Notes under the pieces: generated by a model | Databases searched by the model: none | Seen by the model: only the letters and a program-made list of their open reading frames with translations | Told to the model about the DNA's origin: nothing | Shown here: one piece after another, positions 1-5,278 of the stretch | Position numbering within the stretch: the first letter of the stretch is position 1 | Layout: every line of letters begins with the position of its first letter | Assembly (NCBI GenBank): GCA_029821255.1 | Contig: JALGTS010000016.1 | Coordinates: 1 to 5,278 of the forward strand | DNA: 5,278 nt | Source: Candidatus Zipacnadia bacterium | Lineage (GTDB): Bacteria > Armatimonadota > Zipacnadia > Zipacnadales > Zipacnadaceae | Direction: 5' to 3' | Translations under genes and position numbers: made by a program

Positions 1-39
1 AGCGATGAGCTGATTGCGGCTGCCTCCCCCACCCAATAA
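1..39 (+). CDS. Possible C-terminal end of an upstream gene (partial)
   Basis: Frame 1 is open from the window edge to a TAA at 37-39 and encodes the twelve residues SDELIAAASPTQ. The other two plus-strand frames stop by base 13. Such a tail fits the end of a protein in the same direction as the following operon, ending about 99 bases before its first gene. Twelve residues cannot identify a family, and a chance open frame of this length is common, so the call rests on context only. Confidence 0.35.
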   Translation, partial: SDELIAAASPTQ

Positions 40-127
40 CAGGAAAAGGCGGGGGGCCGGCAAGCTGAAGCCCTCGCATGAGCCACCCGGACTACCAGTA
101 ACTAAACCTGCCTATTGCCAAACTAAC
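40..127 (+). other. Short intergenic leader with no clear promoter or terminator
   Basis: This stretch before the first complete gene is GC-rich in its first half (a run of six G at 51-56 and a GCCGGC palindrome at 56-61). It becomes more A-rich just before the ribosome binding site. I see no convincing -35/-10 pair and no stem followed by a T tract. Transcription may therefore read through from an upstream gene, or use a promoter type I cannot recognise. Confidence 0.4.
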
Positions 128-133
128 GGAGGA
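128..133 (+). promoter_or_regulatory. Ribosome binding site deciding a GTG start
   Basis: GGAGGA sits five bases before the GTG at 139-141, an almost ideal Shine-Dalgarno match and spacing. It fixes the start of the TIM-barrel gene at this GTG; no ATG in this frame gives a sensible N-terminus nearby. Confidence 0.85.
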
Positions 134-138
134 CATCT

Positions 139-930
139 GTGAAGCTTTCACTTAGTGGATTTCTTTTTGAGGATAATTACTCTTCGCAGTCAATCAGCTT
201 TGATGAGTTTTGCAGCCTGGCCCGTGATGCTGGCTACGATGGTGTGGAACTGCGCCGAACGCAGGTTAACCCCCAAACTACCACCAGCCAACGCAGGCAG
301 ATACTGCACACCGTCCGCAAACACGGCTTGGTAGTCACCTGCATCACTGCACGCGGTCTGGCGGAGCAAGATCCGGACAGACAGAGCTCTTTCGAAAGTT
401 ATCTTGAGTTATGTGCTGACCTTGATTGTCACTTAATGAAGATTGGTGGTAACCCCTCTTGGTTACACCACGCTGCTCAGCAGGCCGAGCAGTACGAAGT
501 AACCCTTGCTATCAACAACCACGTGGGGGCTCCTACCGAGACAATTGCCGGCACTCACCAATACCTCCGCGAAGTCAATCATCCCAATTTCGGCCTGTTA
601 TACGACGCCATGCATCTTAGCATATCCGGCGAGCCGTATCTGGAGTGTATTGACGATTTCTATCCCTACACGCGCAACATTCTTATTCACTCATTGCGGC
701 CTGCCAACGACGACGAAATACCCACTATGGAGCATCGGGGGACTAAGTGGGTTTCTGCTCTGCCCGACGAGCGCGGGGTACAGGACTGGCCAGCAGTGTT
801 TGCTCGCTTTAAGCGATTAGGATATAATGGGCTTGTTACAGTGATTGAGAGTGGATGGGCGGCACATAAGCGTAAGCAGGTTGCCTACCACTGCGCAAAG
901 GTACTACAAAAATTCTGGGAGGAGGCGTAA
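139..930 (+). CDS. Sugar phosphate isomerase/epimerase-like TIM-barrel protein
   Basis: This 263-residue protein resembles the xylose isomerase-like/AP endonuclease 2 superfamily, cytoplasmic TIM barrels that isomerise or epimerise sugars or act on inositol derivatives with a divalent metal. Seen here: an early strand with DGVELRR (residues 34-40), INNH (125-128), YDAMH (155-159), IHSLRP (183-188) and VIES near 235-238. In the family the metal is held by Glu, Asp, His and Glu at the matching strand ends. Here D156, H184 and E237 fit, but the first Glu (usual E-N-H) appears to be Asn126. The stretch between GG (103-104) and INNH is also shorter than I expect, suggesting a trimmed helix. The start is GTG with a strong ribosome binding site. 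It is the first complete gene of the apparent operon. Family placement is good; substrate and even catalytic activity are uncertain. Confidence 0.8.
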   Translation: MKLSLSGFLFEDNYSSQSISFDEFCSLARDAGYDGVELRRTQVNPQTTTSQRRQILHTVRKHGLVVTCITARGLAEQDPDRQSSFESYLELCADLDCHLMKIGGNPSWLHHAAQQAEQYEVTLAINNHVGAPTETIAGTHQYLREVNHPNFGLLYDAMHLSISGEPYLECIDDFYPYTRNILIHSLRPANDDEIPTMEHRGTKWVSALPDERGVQDWPAVFARFKRLGYNGLVTVIESGWAAHKRKQVAYHCAKVLQKFWEEA

Positions 931-958
931 AGGCCCGAGGTTAAGGCCTGATGTTCAT
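931..958 (+). promoter_or_regulatory. Intergenic spacer with weak SD sites and small inverted repeat
   Basis: The spacer carries AGGCC at 931-935 and its complement GGCCT at 945-949, a five-base-pair stem with a nine-base loop. GAGG (937-940) lies in the loop and AAGG (943-946) reaches into the second arm. AAGG is twelve bases before ATG 959, rather far, but four bases before ATG 951, which opens an eight-codon reading frame. The hairpin could modulate ribosome access to the next gene, but the stem is short and this is speculative. Confidence 0.3.
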
Positions 959-2062
959 ATGCGTACTGAGACTATGACAGACAGAGAACGGTTCCTTGCA
1001 ACCATGCAGTTTAAGCCGGTGGATCGATTGCCCTTTCGCCATGCCTACGGACTTATGCCGGGGGTGCTGGAAGATTGGTGGGAGGAAGGTCTGCCGCGCT
1101 CGGTCCAGAACGGCAGGGAGGCCATCTATGAGTATTTCGGCTTCCCTTCCGGGGGCAAGGCACTGCCTATTGACTTAGGGCCCCGCCCCCCCTACCCATC
1201 TGGAGTCATTGAAGAAACCGCTGACTATGTCATTCGTACGGATATATGGGGGCGGACGACCAAGGTAATGACAGACTATGCCAGCTTACCTATCGGCATA
1301 AAATTTCTAGTTAAAGACTGGGATTCATGGCTACCGCTCAAAGAGCGCCTGCAATTCTCCCCTGACCGTATTGGGGACGACCTGGAGTCGGTCGCTCAGT
1401 ACAATCTGCAACATGGCAAGACTAACTTTTTCGGGACCATGGGTTTTTATTGGTTCCCCCGTGATCTTATGGGCGATGAGGCCCTCTGCATAGCATACTA
1501 CGAGCAACCCGACCTGGTCATGGATATAGTCACCACCTGGTGTGACCTGATTGTGGCCACCCTCAAGGCCGTCTTGGAGCGTATTGAGTTGGACCAGGTT
1601 CACTTTGGTGAGGACATGGCTTATAAGACGGCTTCAATGGTTGGTCCCAGTCAGTTTGACCAATTTATCAGACCGTTCTACAACCGGGTCCACGAATTGA
1701 TTGAAGAACATCACATCCCTGTCTTTTCTGTGGATTCGGATGGTAACTTTAATGAACTGATTGAATGGTTTATAGAGTGTGGCGTCAACCTGGTCGGGCC
1801 TAATGAGGTTAATGCAAACAATAACATAGTTGAATATCGCAAGAGGTATGGCCAAAAAATGGCCTATGATGGGGGGCTGGATAAGCGAGTGCTGCTGGAG
1901 GGCCCTGAGGCCATAGACGAGATGCTACAATCCATAATCCCCTTTATGAAGCAGACAGGAGGAGGATGGATTGCCGCTCTGGACCATCGGGTCTTGCGCG
2001 GCACTAAGTTAGCCGACTTTACGCACTACGTCAACCGTCTGAAGGAGTGGCTGTGGTTCTGA
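959..2062 (+). CDS. Uroporphyrinogen decarboxylase (URO-D) family protein, not HemE
   Basis: The protein has 367 residues from ATG 959, or 362 from ATG 974, which matches the family N-terminus MTDRERFLATM better. Both starts have only weak Shine-Dalgarno sequences. The fold is the URO-D/MtaA/CmuA TIM barrel. Positions from ATG 974: N-terminal RERF...PVDRLPF (4-21), HFGEDMAYK (210-218), DSDGN (254-258), GPNEV (275-279), GGLDKR (300-305) and a C-terminal DH (337-338). These are hallmarks of the uroporphyrinogen-III decarboxylase-like group common in glycan and one-carbon gene clusters. True HemE is unlikely from the overall sequence and setting. Where methylcobalamin:coenzyme M methyltransferases have a zinc-binding H-x-C, this protein has D-S-D (254-256), and no corrinoid protein gene is next to it. 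Biochemical roles in this group are mostly unknown. Family confidence is high; the reaction is unassigned. Confidence 0.85.
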   Translation: MRTETMTDRERFLATMQFKPVDRLPFRHAYGLMPGVLEDWWEEGLPRSVQNGREAIYEYFGFPSGGKALPIDLGPRPPYPSGVIEETADYVIRTDIWGRTTKVMTDYASLPIGIKFLVKDWDSWLPLKERLQFSPDRIGDDLESVAQYNLQHGKTNFFGTMGFYWFPRDLMGDEALCIAYYEQPDLVMDIVTTWCDLIVATLKAVLERIELDQVHFGEDMAYKTASMVGPSQFDQFIRPFYNRVHELIEEHHIPVFSVDSDGNFNELIEWFIECGVNLVGPNEVNANNNIVEYRKRYGQKMAYDGGLDKRVLLEGPEAIDEMLQSIIPFMKQTGGGWIAALDHRVLRGTKLADFTHYVNRLKEWLWF

Positions 2063-2086
2063 CTTCCTGGTGCACAATTGCTTGCC

Positions 2087-2092
2087 AAGGAG
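2087..2092 (+). promoter_or_regulatory. Ribosome binding site for the oxidoreductase
   Basis: AAGGAG lies seven bases before ATG 2100. It supports that start over the in-frame GTG at 2070, which has no Shine-Dalgarno match and would add ten residues before the Rossmann strand. Confidence 0.85.
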
Positions 2093-2099
2093 TGACATT

Positions 2100-3110
2100 A
2101 TGGATCAAGTGACCATTGGATTCATAGGCGTCGGAGATATTATGCATGCACATCTGGCGGCGCTTAAAGAGAATCCAGAATATAAGCTTGTTGCCATCTG
2201 CCGGCGTACCGAGGATAAGCTCCGCCAACAGGCCGAAGAGCTGGGATGCGAGGGCTATACCGACTATCACGACCTCTTAGCCGCCGGCCCTGACGTAGTC
2301 CTGGTCAGTTTGCCTCACGGGCTACATGCACAAGTAACTATTGAAGCCCTGGAGGCAGGCTGTCATGTCATGGTAGAAAAGCCGATGGCCACCAGTGTGG
2401 CGGAGTGTAACGAAATGTTAGCCACGGCTGAGCGAACTGGTAAGGCATTAATAGTCACTGAACTGGCCAGCTTTACGCCCGGAGCAGTGCGCACCGGAGA
2501 GAAGTTTAAGGCTGGCACGTTAGGCCGGTTCTTTACCGGTAGCATCATCAATGAACGGTTTTACTTCCACGAAGGCCGGCCTACGTGGTTCCTTGACCCG
2601 GAGATGAGCGGTGGAGGGATGTTCACCAATGTTGGCGTGCACCGGTTGGCTACCACCCGCAGTGCTTTACCCGGACTCCGACCGATATCAGTAAGCGCAT
2701 CTGTCTCGTATCAGCCTGAATGGAAAGTTGAGGCATGCACTTCGGCGTTAGTCAAGTATGAACAGGGCGGCTCAATGCTTTACGAAGAGGTCGGCTACTA
2801 TCCCAAGCCCGATTGGCTGAACCAGGGAATTCACTATGTTTTTGAAAATGGCATCGTCAGTTGGAGCAATGATACCTGGTATATGATGGGCCGCGACGGT
2901 GAGCAGTATGAAGAGCCCCTGGAGCCCAATCCCAGATATGCCCCGATCTATGAGAATATGCTGAAAGCCATTCGCGGAGAAGAGTATTGGCCTAAGGCTT
3001 GGGAGCTTGCCGTAGATACAGCTATCGCTCAGGCCACCTTAGCCAGCGCGCGCGATGGGCAGCAGATAGATCTGACTAGTCCGGAATGGGCCATTCAAAT
3101 TCCCAAGTAG
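2100..3110 (+). CDS. Gfo/Idh/MocA family NAD(P)-dependent oxidoreductase
   Basis: This 336-residue protein has the usual length and two-domain layout of the family, soluble enzymes that oxidise or reduce hydroxyl groups of sugars, inositols and related compounds with a nicotinamide cofactor. Seen: the Rossmann dinucleotide motif GFIGVG (7-12) at the N-terminus, SLPHGLH (70-76), the family signature EKP (93-95) with its catalytic Lys94, and the substrate-domain motif GGGMFTNVGVH (171-181). The usual catalytic pattern is D-x-x-x-H; here the Asp is Asn177 while His181 is kept. The Asp usually found three residues after the His is Ala184. Asn at the first position also occurs in some family members, so activity is still likely. 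The gene begins 37 bases after the URO-D-like gene and ends 13 bases before the nitrilase, consistent with one transcript. The substrate cannot be told from sequence. Confidence 0.9.
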   Translation: MDQVTIGFIGVGDIMHAHLAALKENPEYKLVAICRRTEDKLRQQAEELGCEGYTDYHDLLAAGPDVVLVSLPHGLHAQVTIEALEAGCHVMVEKPMATSVAECNEMLATAERTGKALIVTELASFTPGAVRTGEKFKAGTLGRFFTGSIINERFYFHEGRPTWFLDPEMSGGGMFTNVGVHRLATTRSALPGLRPISVSASVSYQPEWKVEACTSALVKYEQGGSMLYEEVGYYPKPDWLNQGIHYVFENGIVSWSNDTWYMMGRDGEQYEEPLEPNPRYAPIYENMLKAIRGEEYWPKAWELAVDTAIAQATLASARDGQQIDLTSPEWAIQIPK

Positions 3111-3112
3111 GT

Positions 3113-3118
3113 GAGAGG
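3113..3118 (+). promoter_or_regulatory. Ribosome binding site pointing to an ATT start
   Basis: GAGAGG starts three bases after the TAG of the oxidoreductase gene and lies five bases before ATT 3124. No ATG, GTG, TTG or CTG lies at a suitable distance in the nitrilase frame. The first ATG at 3157 is 38 bases downstream with no ribosome binding site of its own. Confidence 0.65.
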
Positions 3119-3123
3119 ATCCT

Positions 3124-3930
3124 ATTAAAGAACGGATCATAGTTGCGGCAGCTCAGATGCATATTGAGCTGTGGCAGGTGCAGCGCAATCTGGAGCACGC
3201 CGGAGAGTTCGTGACGCGGGCCGCCAAAGCAGGCGTCGAGTTGCTGCTATTCCCCGAACTATTCGCTACTGGTTTCCCTGCCGGCGACGATTCTGAGACT
3301 GCCCAGGACAAGCAGAAGCAGTTCGCCGAGCCGTTGGAGGGACAAGTCGTATGCTGGCTACTTGATCAGGCCCGGCAAAGCGGTATGTTCATCGCCGGTA
3401 CGGTACTGGAGGAAGATGAGGCCGTTTACAACACCGCCGTACTGGCTACTCCTCAAGGTGACATCGGGGGGATCTTCCGTAAGATCCATACCATGGGAAT
3501 CCACCAACCCGGTCACGAAATCCCGGTCTGGGAAACTCCCCTGGCCCGACTCGGATGTATGATCTGCTATGACCACCGCTTTCCTGAGGTAGCGCGCATC
3601 GCGGCGCTCAAAGGGGCGGAAATCATCCTTCATCCGACCAACTGCGGAGGATGTACTGATCCACTTTACGATAAGAATTTGACCATTCGGGCGCGGGCCA
3701 TCGAAAACGGCTGCTACGTAGTGGTGGCCAATCGCGCCCAGGAGCCAGGCGTAGTAGGTAATTCGCAAGTATGCGGCCCCTATACCGACAAAGCCCATCG
3801 GAATGACATAGTCCTGGCTATGGCCAGTGACTGGGAGGATCTCATCATAGCTGAACTGACCAGTGATCGCTACTCAGGGCCTCCGCCCGACAGGCGGCCA
3901 GAATGCTATCGCGAGCTCCTTGAACTGTAA
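3124..3930 (+). CDS. Carbon-nitrogen hydrolase (nitrilase superfamily), probable ATT start
   Basis: This is a probable amidase-type member of the nitrilase superfamily, cytoplasmic enzymes that hydrolyse amides, carbamoyl compounds or nitriles through a Glu-Lys-Cys centre. With the start at ATT 3124 it has 268 residues, a normal length. All catalytic elements are present: Glu45 in FPELFATGF, Lys120 in FRKIH and Cys148 in CMICYDHRFPE, followed by the usual RARAIENGCYVVVANR segment. The CYDxRFPE form resembles Nit2/omega-amidase-like and related unassigned branches rather than true nitrilases. Start choice: an ATG 3157 start would remove the residues KERIIVAAAQ, which form the conserved first beta-strand, and has no ribosome binding site. 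The frame cannot extend beyond 3115 because TGA lies at 3112-3114. The start is therefore ATT, or an ATG altered by mutation or sequencing error. It is the last gene of the apparent operon; an amide-containing sugar derivative is a possible substrate, by inference only. Confidence 0.88.
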   Translation: MKERIIVAAAQMHIELWQVQRNLEHAGEFVTRAAKAGVELLLFPELFATGFPAGDDSETAQDKQKQFAEPLEGQVVCWLLDQARQSGMFIAGTVLEEDEAVYNTAVLATPQGDIGGIFRKIHTMGIHQPGHEIPVWETPLARLGCMICYDHRFPEVARIAALKGAEIILHPTNCGGCTDPLYDKNLTIRARAIENGCYVVVANRAQEPGVVGNSQVCGPYTDKAHRNDIVLAMASDWEDLIIAELTSDRYSGPPPDRRPECYRELLEL

Positions 3931-3962
3931 GCCCACCGCCCCCACCTTGCCTCCATCAGTCC
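3931..3962. other. Convergent intergenic gap, no terminator seen
   Basis: These 32 bases separate the stop codons of the nitrilase (plus strand) and the lyase-like gene (minus strand). The plus strand is C-rich with no inverted repeat or T tract on either strand. Termination must occur inside the opposing gene or be factor-dependent, so the two transcripts probably overlap at their 3' ends. Confidence 0.5.
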
Positions 3963-5278
3963 TTAATCGTAGCCGGTGATACGACCCAAGCTGCGTGGTT
4001 CCACACGCTGCCCGCTGCCAGGCTCAGGAATTGGCGCTGATCCCGCTGCTGTGATCTGTTCAATCCATTGCTGCTCGGCCTCGTCCAGGCGTGGCCCATA
4101 CTTGGCCGCAGCACGGCGAGTTGCCTCCATGCACGGTGGAATCAAGCTACCGTAACAGACCATAGTAAAGAGGCCTGGTCCGGCACTTGATTCTGGCACT
4201 TTATCCTGTGCCTTAGTAGGAAAGTGCTCGTTTACGTAGTAGCGGCAGTAAGCCCCCAATAGTGGGTCCTCGGTCAACTCGTACGCATAAGCCATTAAAG
4301 ATACATTGAACAGAGGATCCAATCTAACCACCCCTTCGGGGCCTATTCGTAGTTGGGAAAATGTAGCTGGGTCCTTGGCCCACAGATAGCGGTAAGCCAG
4401 TCCCAAGAGTGCCTGGCGGTATATCGGATCGTCGGGGAAACAGCGTACGGCATCATACAACATCTGTGGAGTCATCCCGCCGGCCTGCCTGGTGTGCCAT
4501 CCGGTTTGTTCCACCCAGGCTTCGTCACCTCTATCACCCCGTGTGTAGATACTTCCAGGGAACGCTCCCGGTTCGGGCTGGGCCAGCAGCAGCCATTTCA
4601 GGCTACGACGGGCCAGCTCTCCGTATCTCTTCTCCCAGGTGGCCTGATAAAACTCTAACAGGTTGGCAACCGGTGTAGTAAACTCGCGCACCAGTGCTGC
4701 GTCTCTGTTGCTGTAGATGCCCGCCGGCTCTTGGCGGGCCAGAGCCCAGTCAGCTACTTCCCGGCACACGTCAAAGATACGACGGTCACCGGTCAGGTAG
4801 TACTGGATCATCAAACCGGCCAGACAGGTATGAGACGGTGACCCACCGGCTGCCCAGTGATGACAGTGGTGGTAATGCATAATGCCACCGGGACTACCGT
4901 CGCGCTGGATATGGATGATATCCACGTCAGACATATGCCTGCCGTAGGCCTCGGCAGCCAGGAAGTGGTCACGCTTGCCACTGTGCAGGAAGAAGTTCCA
5001 TAGGGCATACACCTGGTCGTTTGCCTCGTTGTTGTAGGAGCGAGCACAGTAGCGCATACGTCGCTCTACATCTGGCTCGTCTTTGTAGAGCTGCCAGATG
5101 GCCCCCGGGCTGGCCGAGTGGGAGCACATCAAATCGCCATAGTCGATCATGCCATAGGTGCGCAGTTTCTCCCTCGGCTCCATCACTACATCATAGAATA
5201 ACGAATCCAGCGCCTCTTCAGCTTCGGGGAACATATCTGCGTCGGGAGGGGCAACCAGACGGGCTGCCCCACTCTCAG
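3963..5278 (-). CDS. PcRGLX/YetA-like (exo-rhamnogalacturonan lyase family) protein, C-terminal part
   Basis: The minus-strand frame runs from the window edge to a TAA at 3965-3963, giving 437 complete codons. The ATG at 5234-5232 is unlikely to be the true start: the frame stays open for the 44 bases before it (encoding ESGAARLVAPPDAD), no ribosome binding site precedes it, and the family carries large N-terminal beta domains. The visible part resembles the alpha/alpha-toroid C-terminal domain of PcRGLX/YetA-like proteins, which include polysaccharide lyase family 26. Family-like patterns are GMIDYGD (about 5153-5133), NNEAND (about 5033-5016), GRHMSDVDIIH (about 4943-4911), a His-rich HYHHCHHW (4877-4854), then repeated helix pairs with LTGDRR and ADWALARQEP. 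In characterised relatives the enzyme cleaves rhamnogalacturonan chains at an end. Whether this protein is a lyase, and on which glycan, is inferred. It converges on the operon and may supply its substrate. Confidence 0.7.
   Translation of the reverse strand, partial: ESGAARLVAPPDADMFPEAEEALDSLFYDVVMEPREKLRTYGMIDYGDLMCSHSASPGAIWQLYKDEPDVERRMRYCARSYNNEANDQVYALWNFFLHSGKRDHFLAAEAYGRHMSDVDIIHIQRDGSPGGIMHYHHCHHWAAGGSPSHTCLAGLMIQYYLTGDRRIFDVCREVADWALARQEPAGIYSNRDAALVREFTTPVANLLEFYQATWEKRYGELARRSLKWLLLAQPEPGAFPGSIYTRGDRGDEAWVEQTGWHTRQAGGMTPQMLYDAVRCFPDDPIYRQALLGLAYRYLWAKDPATFSQLRIGPEGVVRLDPLFNVSLMAYAYELTEDPLLGAYCRYYVNEHFPTKAQDKVPESSAGPGLFTMVCYGSLIPPCMEATRRAAAKYGPRLDEAEQQWIEQITAAGSAPIPEPGSGQRVEPRSLGRITGYD

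Noticed and set aside
26..55. Possible hairpin pairing CCCCC (26-30) with GGGGG (51-55) as a terminator
   Set aside because: The stem is short with a 20-base loop and no T tract follows, so it does not qualify as an intrinsic terminator.
506..820. 104-codon frame inside the isomerase gene
   Set aside because: It overlaps a well-supported TIM-barrel gene in another frame and its product looks like random translation.
845..958. N-terminal extension of the URO-D-like frame overlapping the isomerase gene
   Set aside because: The extra 38 residues are basic and low in family likeness, overlap the previous gene by 86 bases and lie before the conserved RERF start of the family.
974..2062. HemE, the haem-pathway uroporphyrinogen decarboxylase
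   Set aside because: Overall motifs match the COG0407-like paralogue group in catabolic loci rather than HemE, and no haem genes are nearby.
2070..2099. GTG start at 2070 for the oxidoreductase
   Set aside because: It has no ribosome binding site, whereas ATG 2100 has AAGGAG at good spacing and places the Rossmann strand at the usual position.
3358..3798. 146-codon open frame antisense to the nitrilase gene
   Set aside because: It lies wholly inside a clearly identified gene with all catalytic motifs, and its product shows no recognisable domain pattern.
4353..4882. Several plus-strand open frames of 60-100 codons opposite the lyase-like gene
   Set aside because: They are compositional shadows of the minus-strand coding frame, with Pro/Arg/Ser-rich products and no family features.
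5232..5234. ATG as the true start of the minus-strand lyase-like gene
   Set aside because: The frame remains open to the window edge, there is no ribosome binding site, and the family has large N-terminal domains; the gene is cut by the window.
1..5278. tRNA, rRNA, CRISPR arrays, insertion sequences and long repeats
   Set aside because: Reading both strands, I found no cloverleaf-like segment, regularly spaced repeat, transposase motif or terminal inverted repeats.

Overview
The window looks like a bacterial carbohydrate-catabolism locus. It holds four same-strand genes with strong Shine-Dalgarno sites and short gaps. A fifth gene, truncated by the window edge, converges on them from the other strand. 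Base composition is moderately GC-rich by eye and even across the window. The gene repertoire (a sugar isomerase-like TIM barrel, a URO-D-like protein, a Gfo/Idh/MocA oxidoreductase, a nitrilase and an exo-rhamnogalacturonan-lyase-like protein) is typical of anaerobic or sediment glycan degraders such as some Bacillota (Limnochordia-like), Armatimonadota or Planctomycetota. No marker gene is present, so this placement is a weak inference.

Layout, plus strand: bases 1-39 are probably the last codons of an upstream gene. Then come a xylose isomerase-like TIM-barrel sugar isomerase/epimerase (139-930, GTG start), a URO-D-family protein that is not HemE (959-2062, start ambiguous with 974), a Gfo/Idh/MocA NAD(P)-dependent oxidoreductase (2100-3110) and a carbon-nitrogen hydrolase of the nitrilase superfamily (3124-3930). 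The gaps of 28, 37 and 13 bp, with no visible terminator or promoter between genes, point to one operon. Minus strand: 5278-3963 encodes the C-terminal alpha/alpha-toroid part of a PcRGLX/YetA-like (PL26-type) protein. Its frame is open to the window edge, so its N-terminal domains lie outside. The convergent ends are only 32 bp apart.

The most concrete observation is the nitrilase start. The frame between the preceding stop (3112-3114) and the first ATG (3157) contains no ATG, GTG, TTG or CTG. An ATT at 3124, five bases after GAGAGG, restores the conserved first beta-strand ending in AAAQ. This is either a rare AUU start codon or a one-base change from ATG.

Working model (inference): the minus-strand protein may release a sugar unit from a plant-type polysaccharide or glycoside. 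The oxidoreductase and TIM-barrel isomerase would oxidise and rearrange that sugar, and the nitrilase would hydrolyse an amide in the substrate or an intermediate. The URO-D-like protein has an unknown role, possibly decarboxylation or methyl-group removal. The combination is unusual, and several family active-site positions are substituted. A specialised pathway is plausible, but the sequence alone does not prove one.
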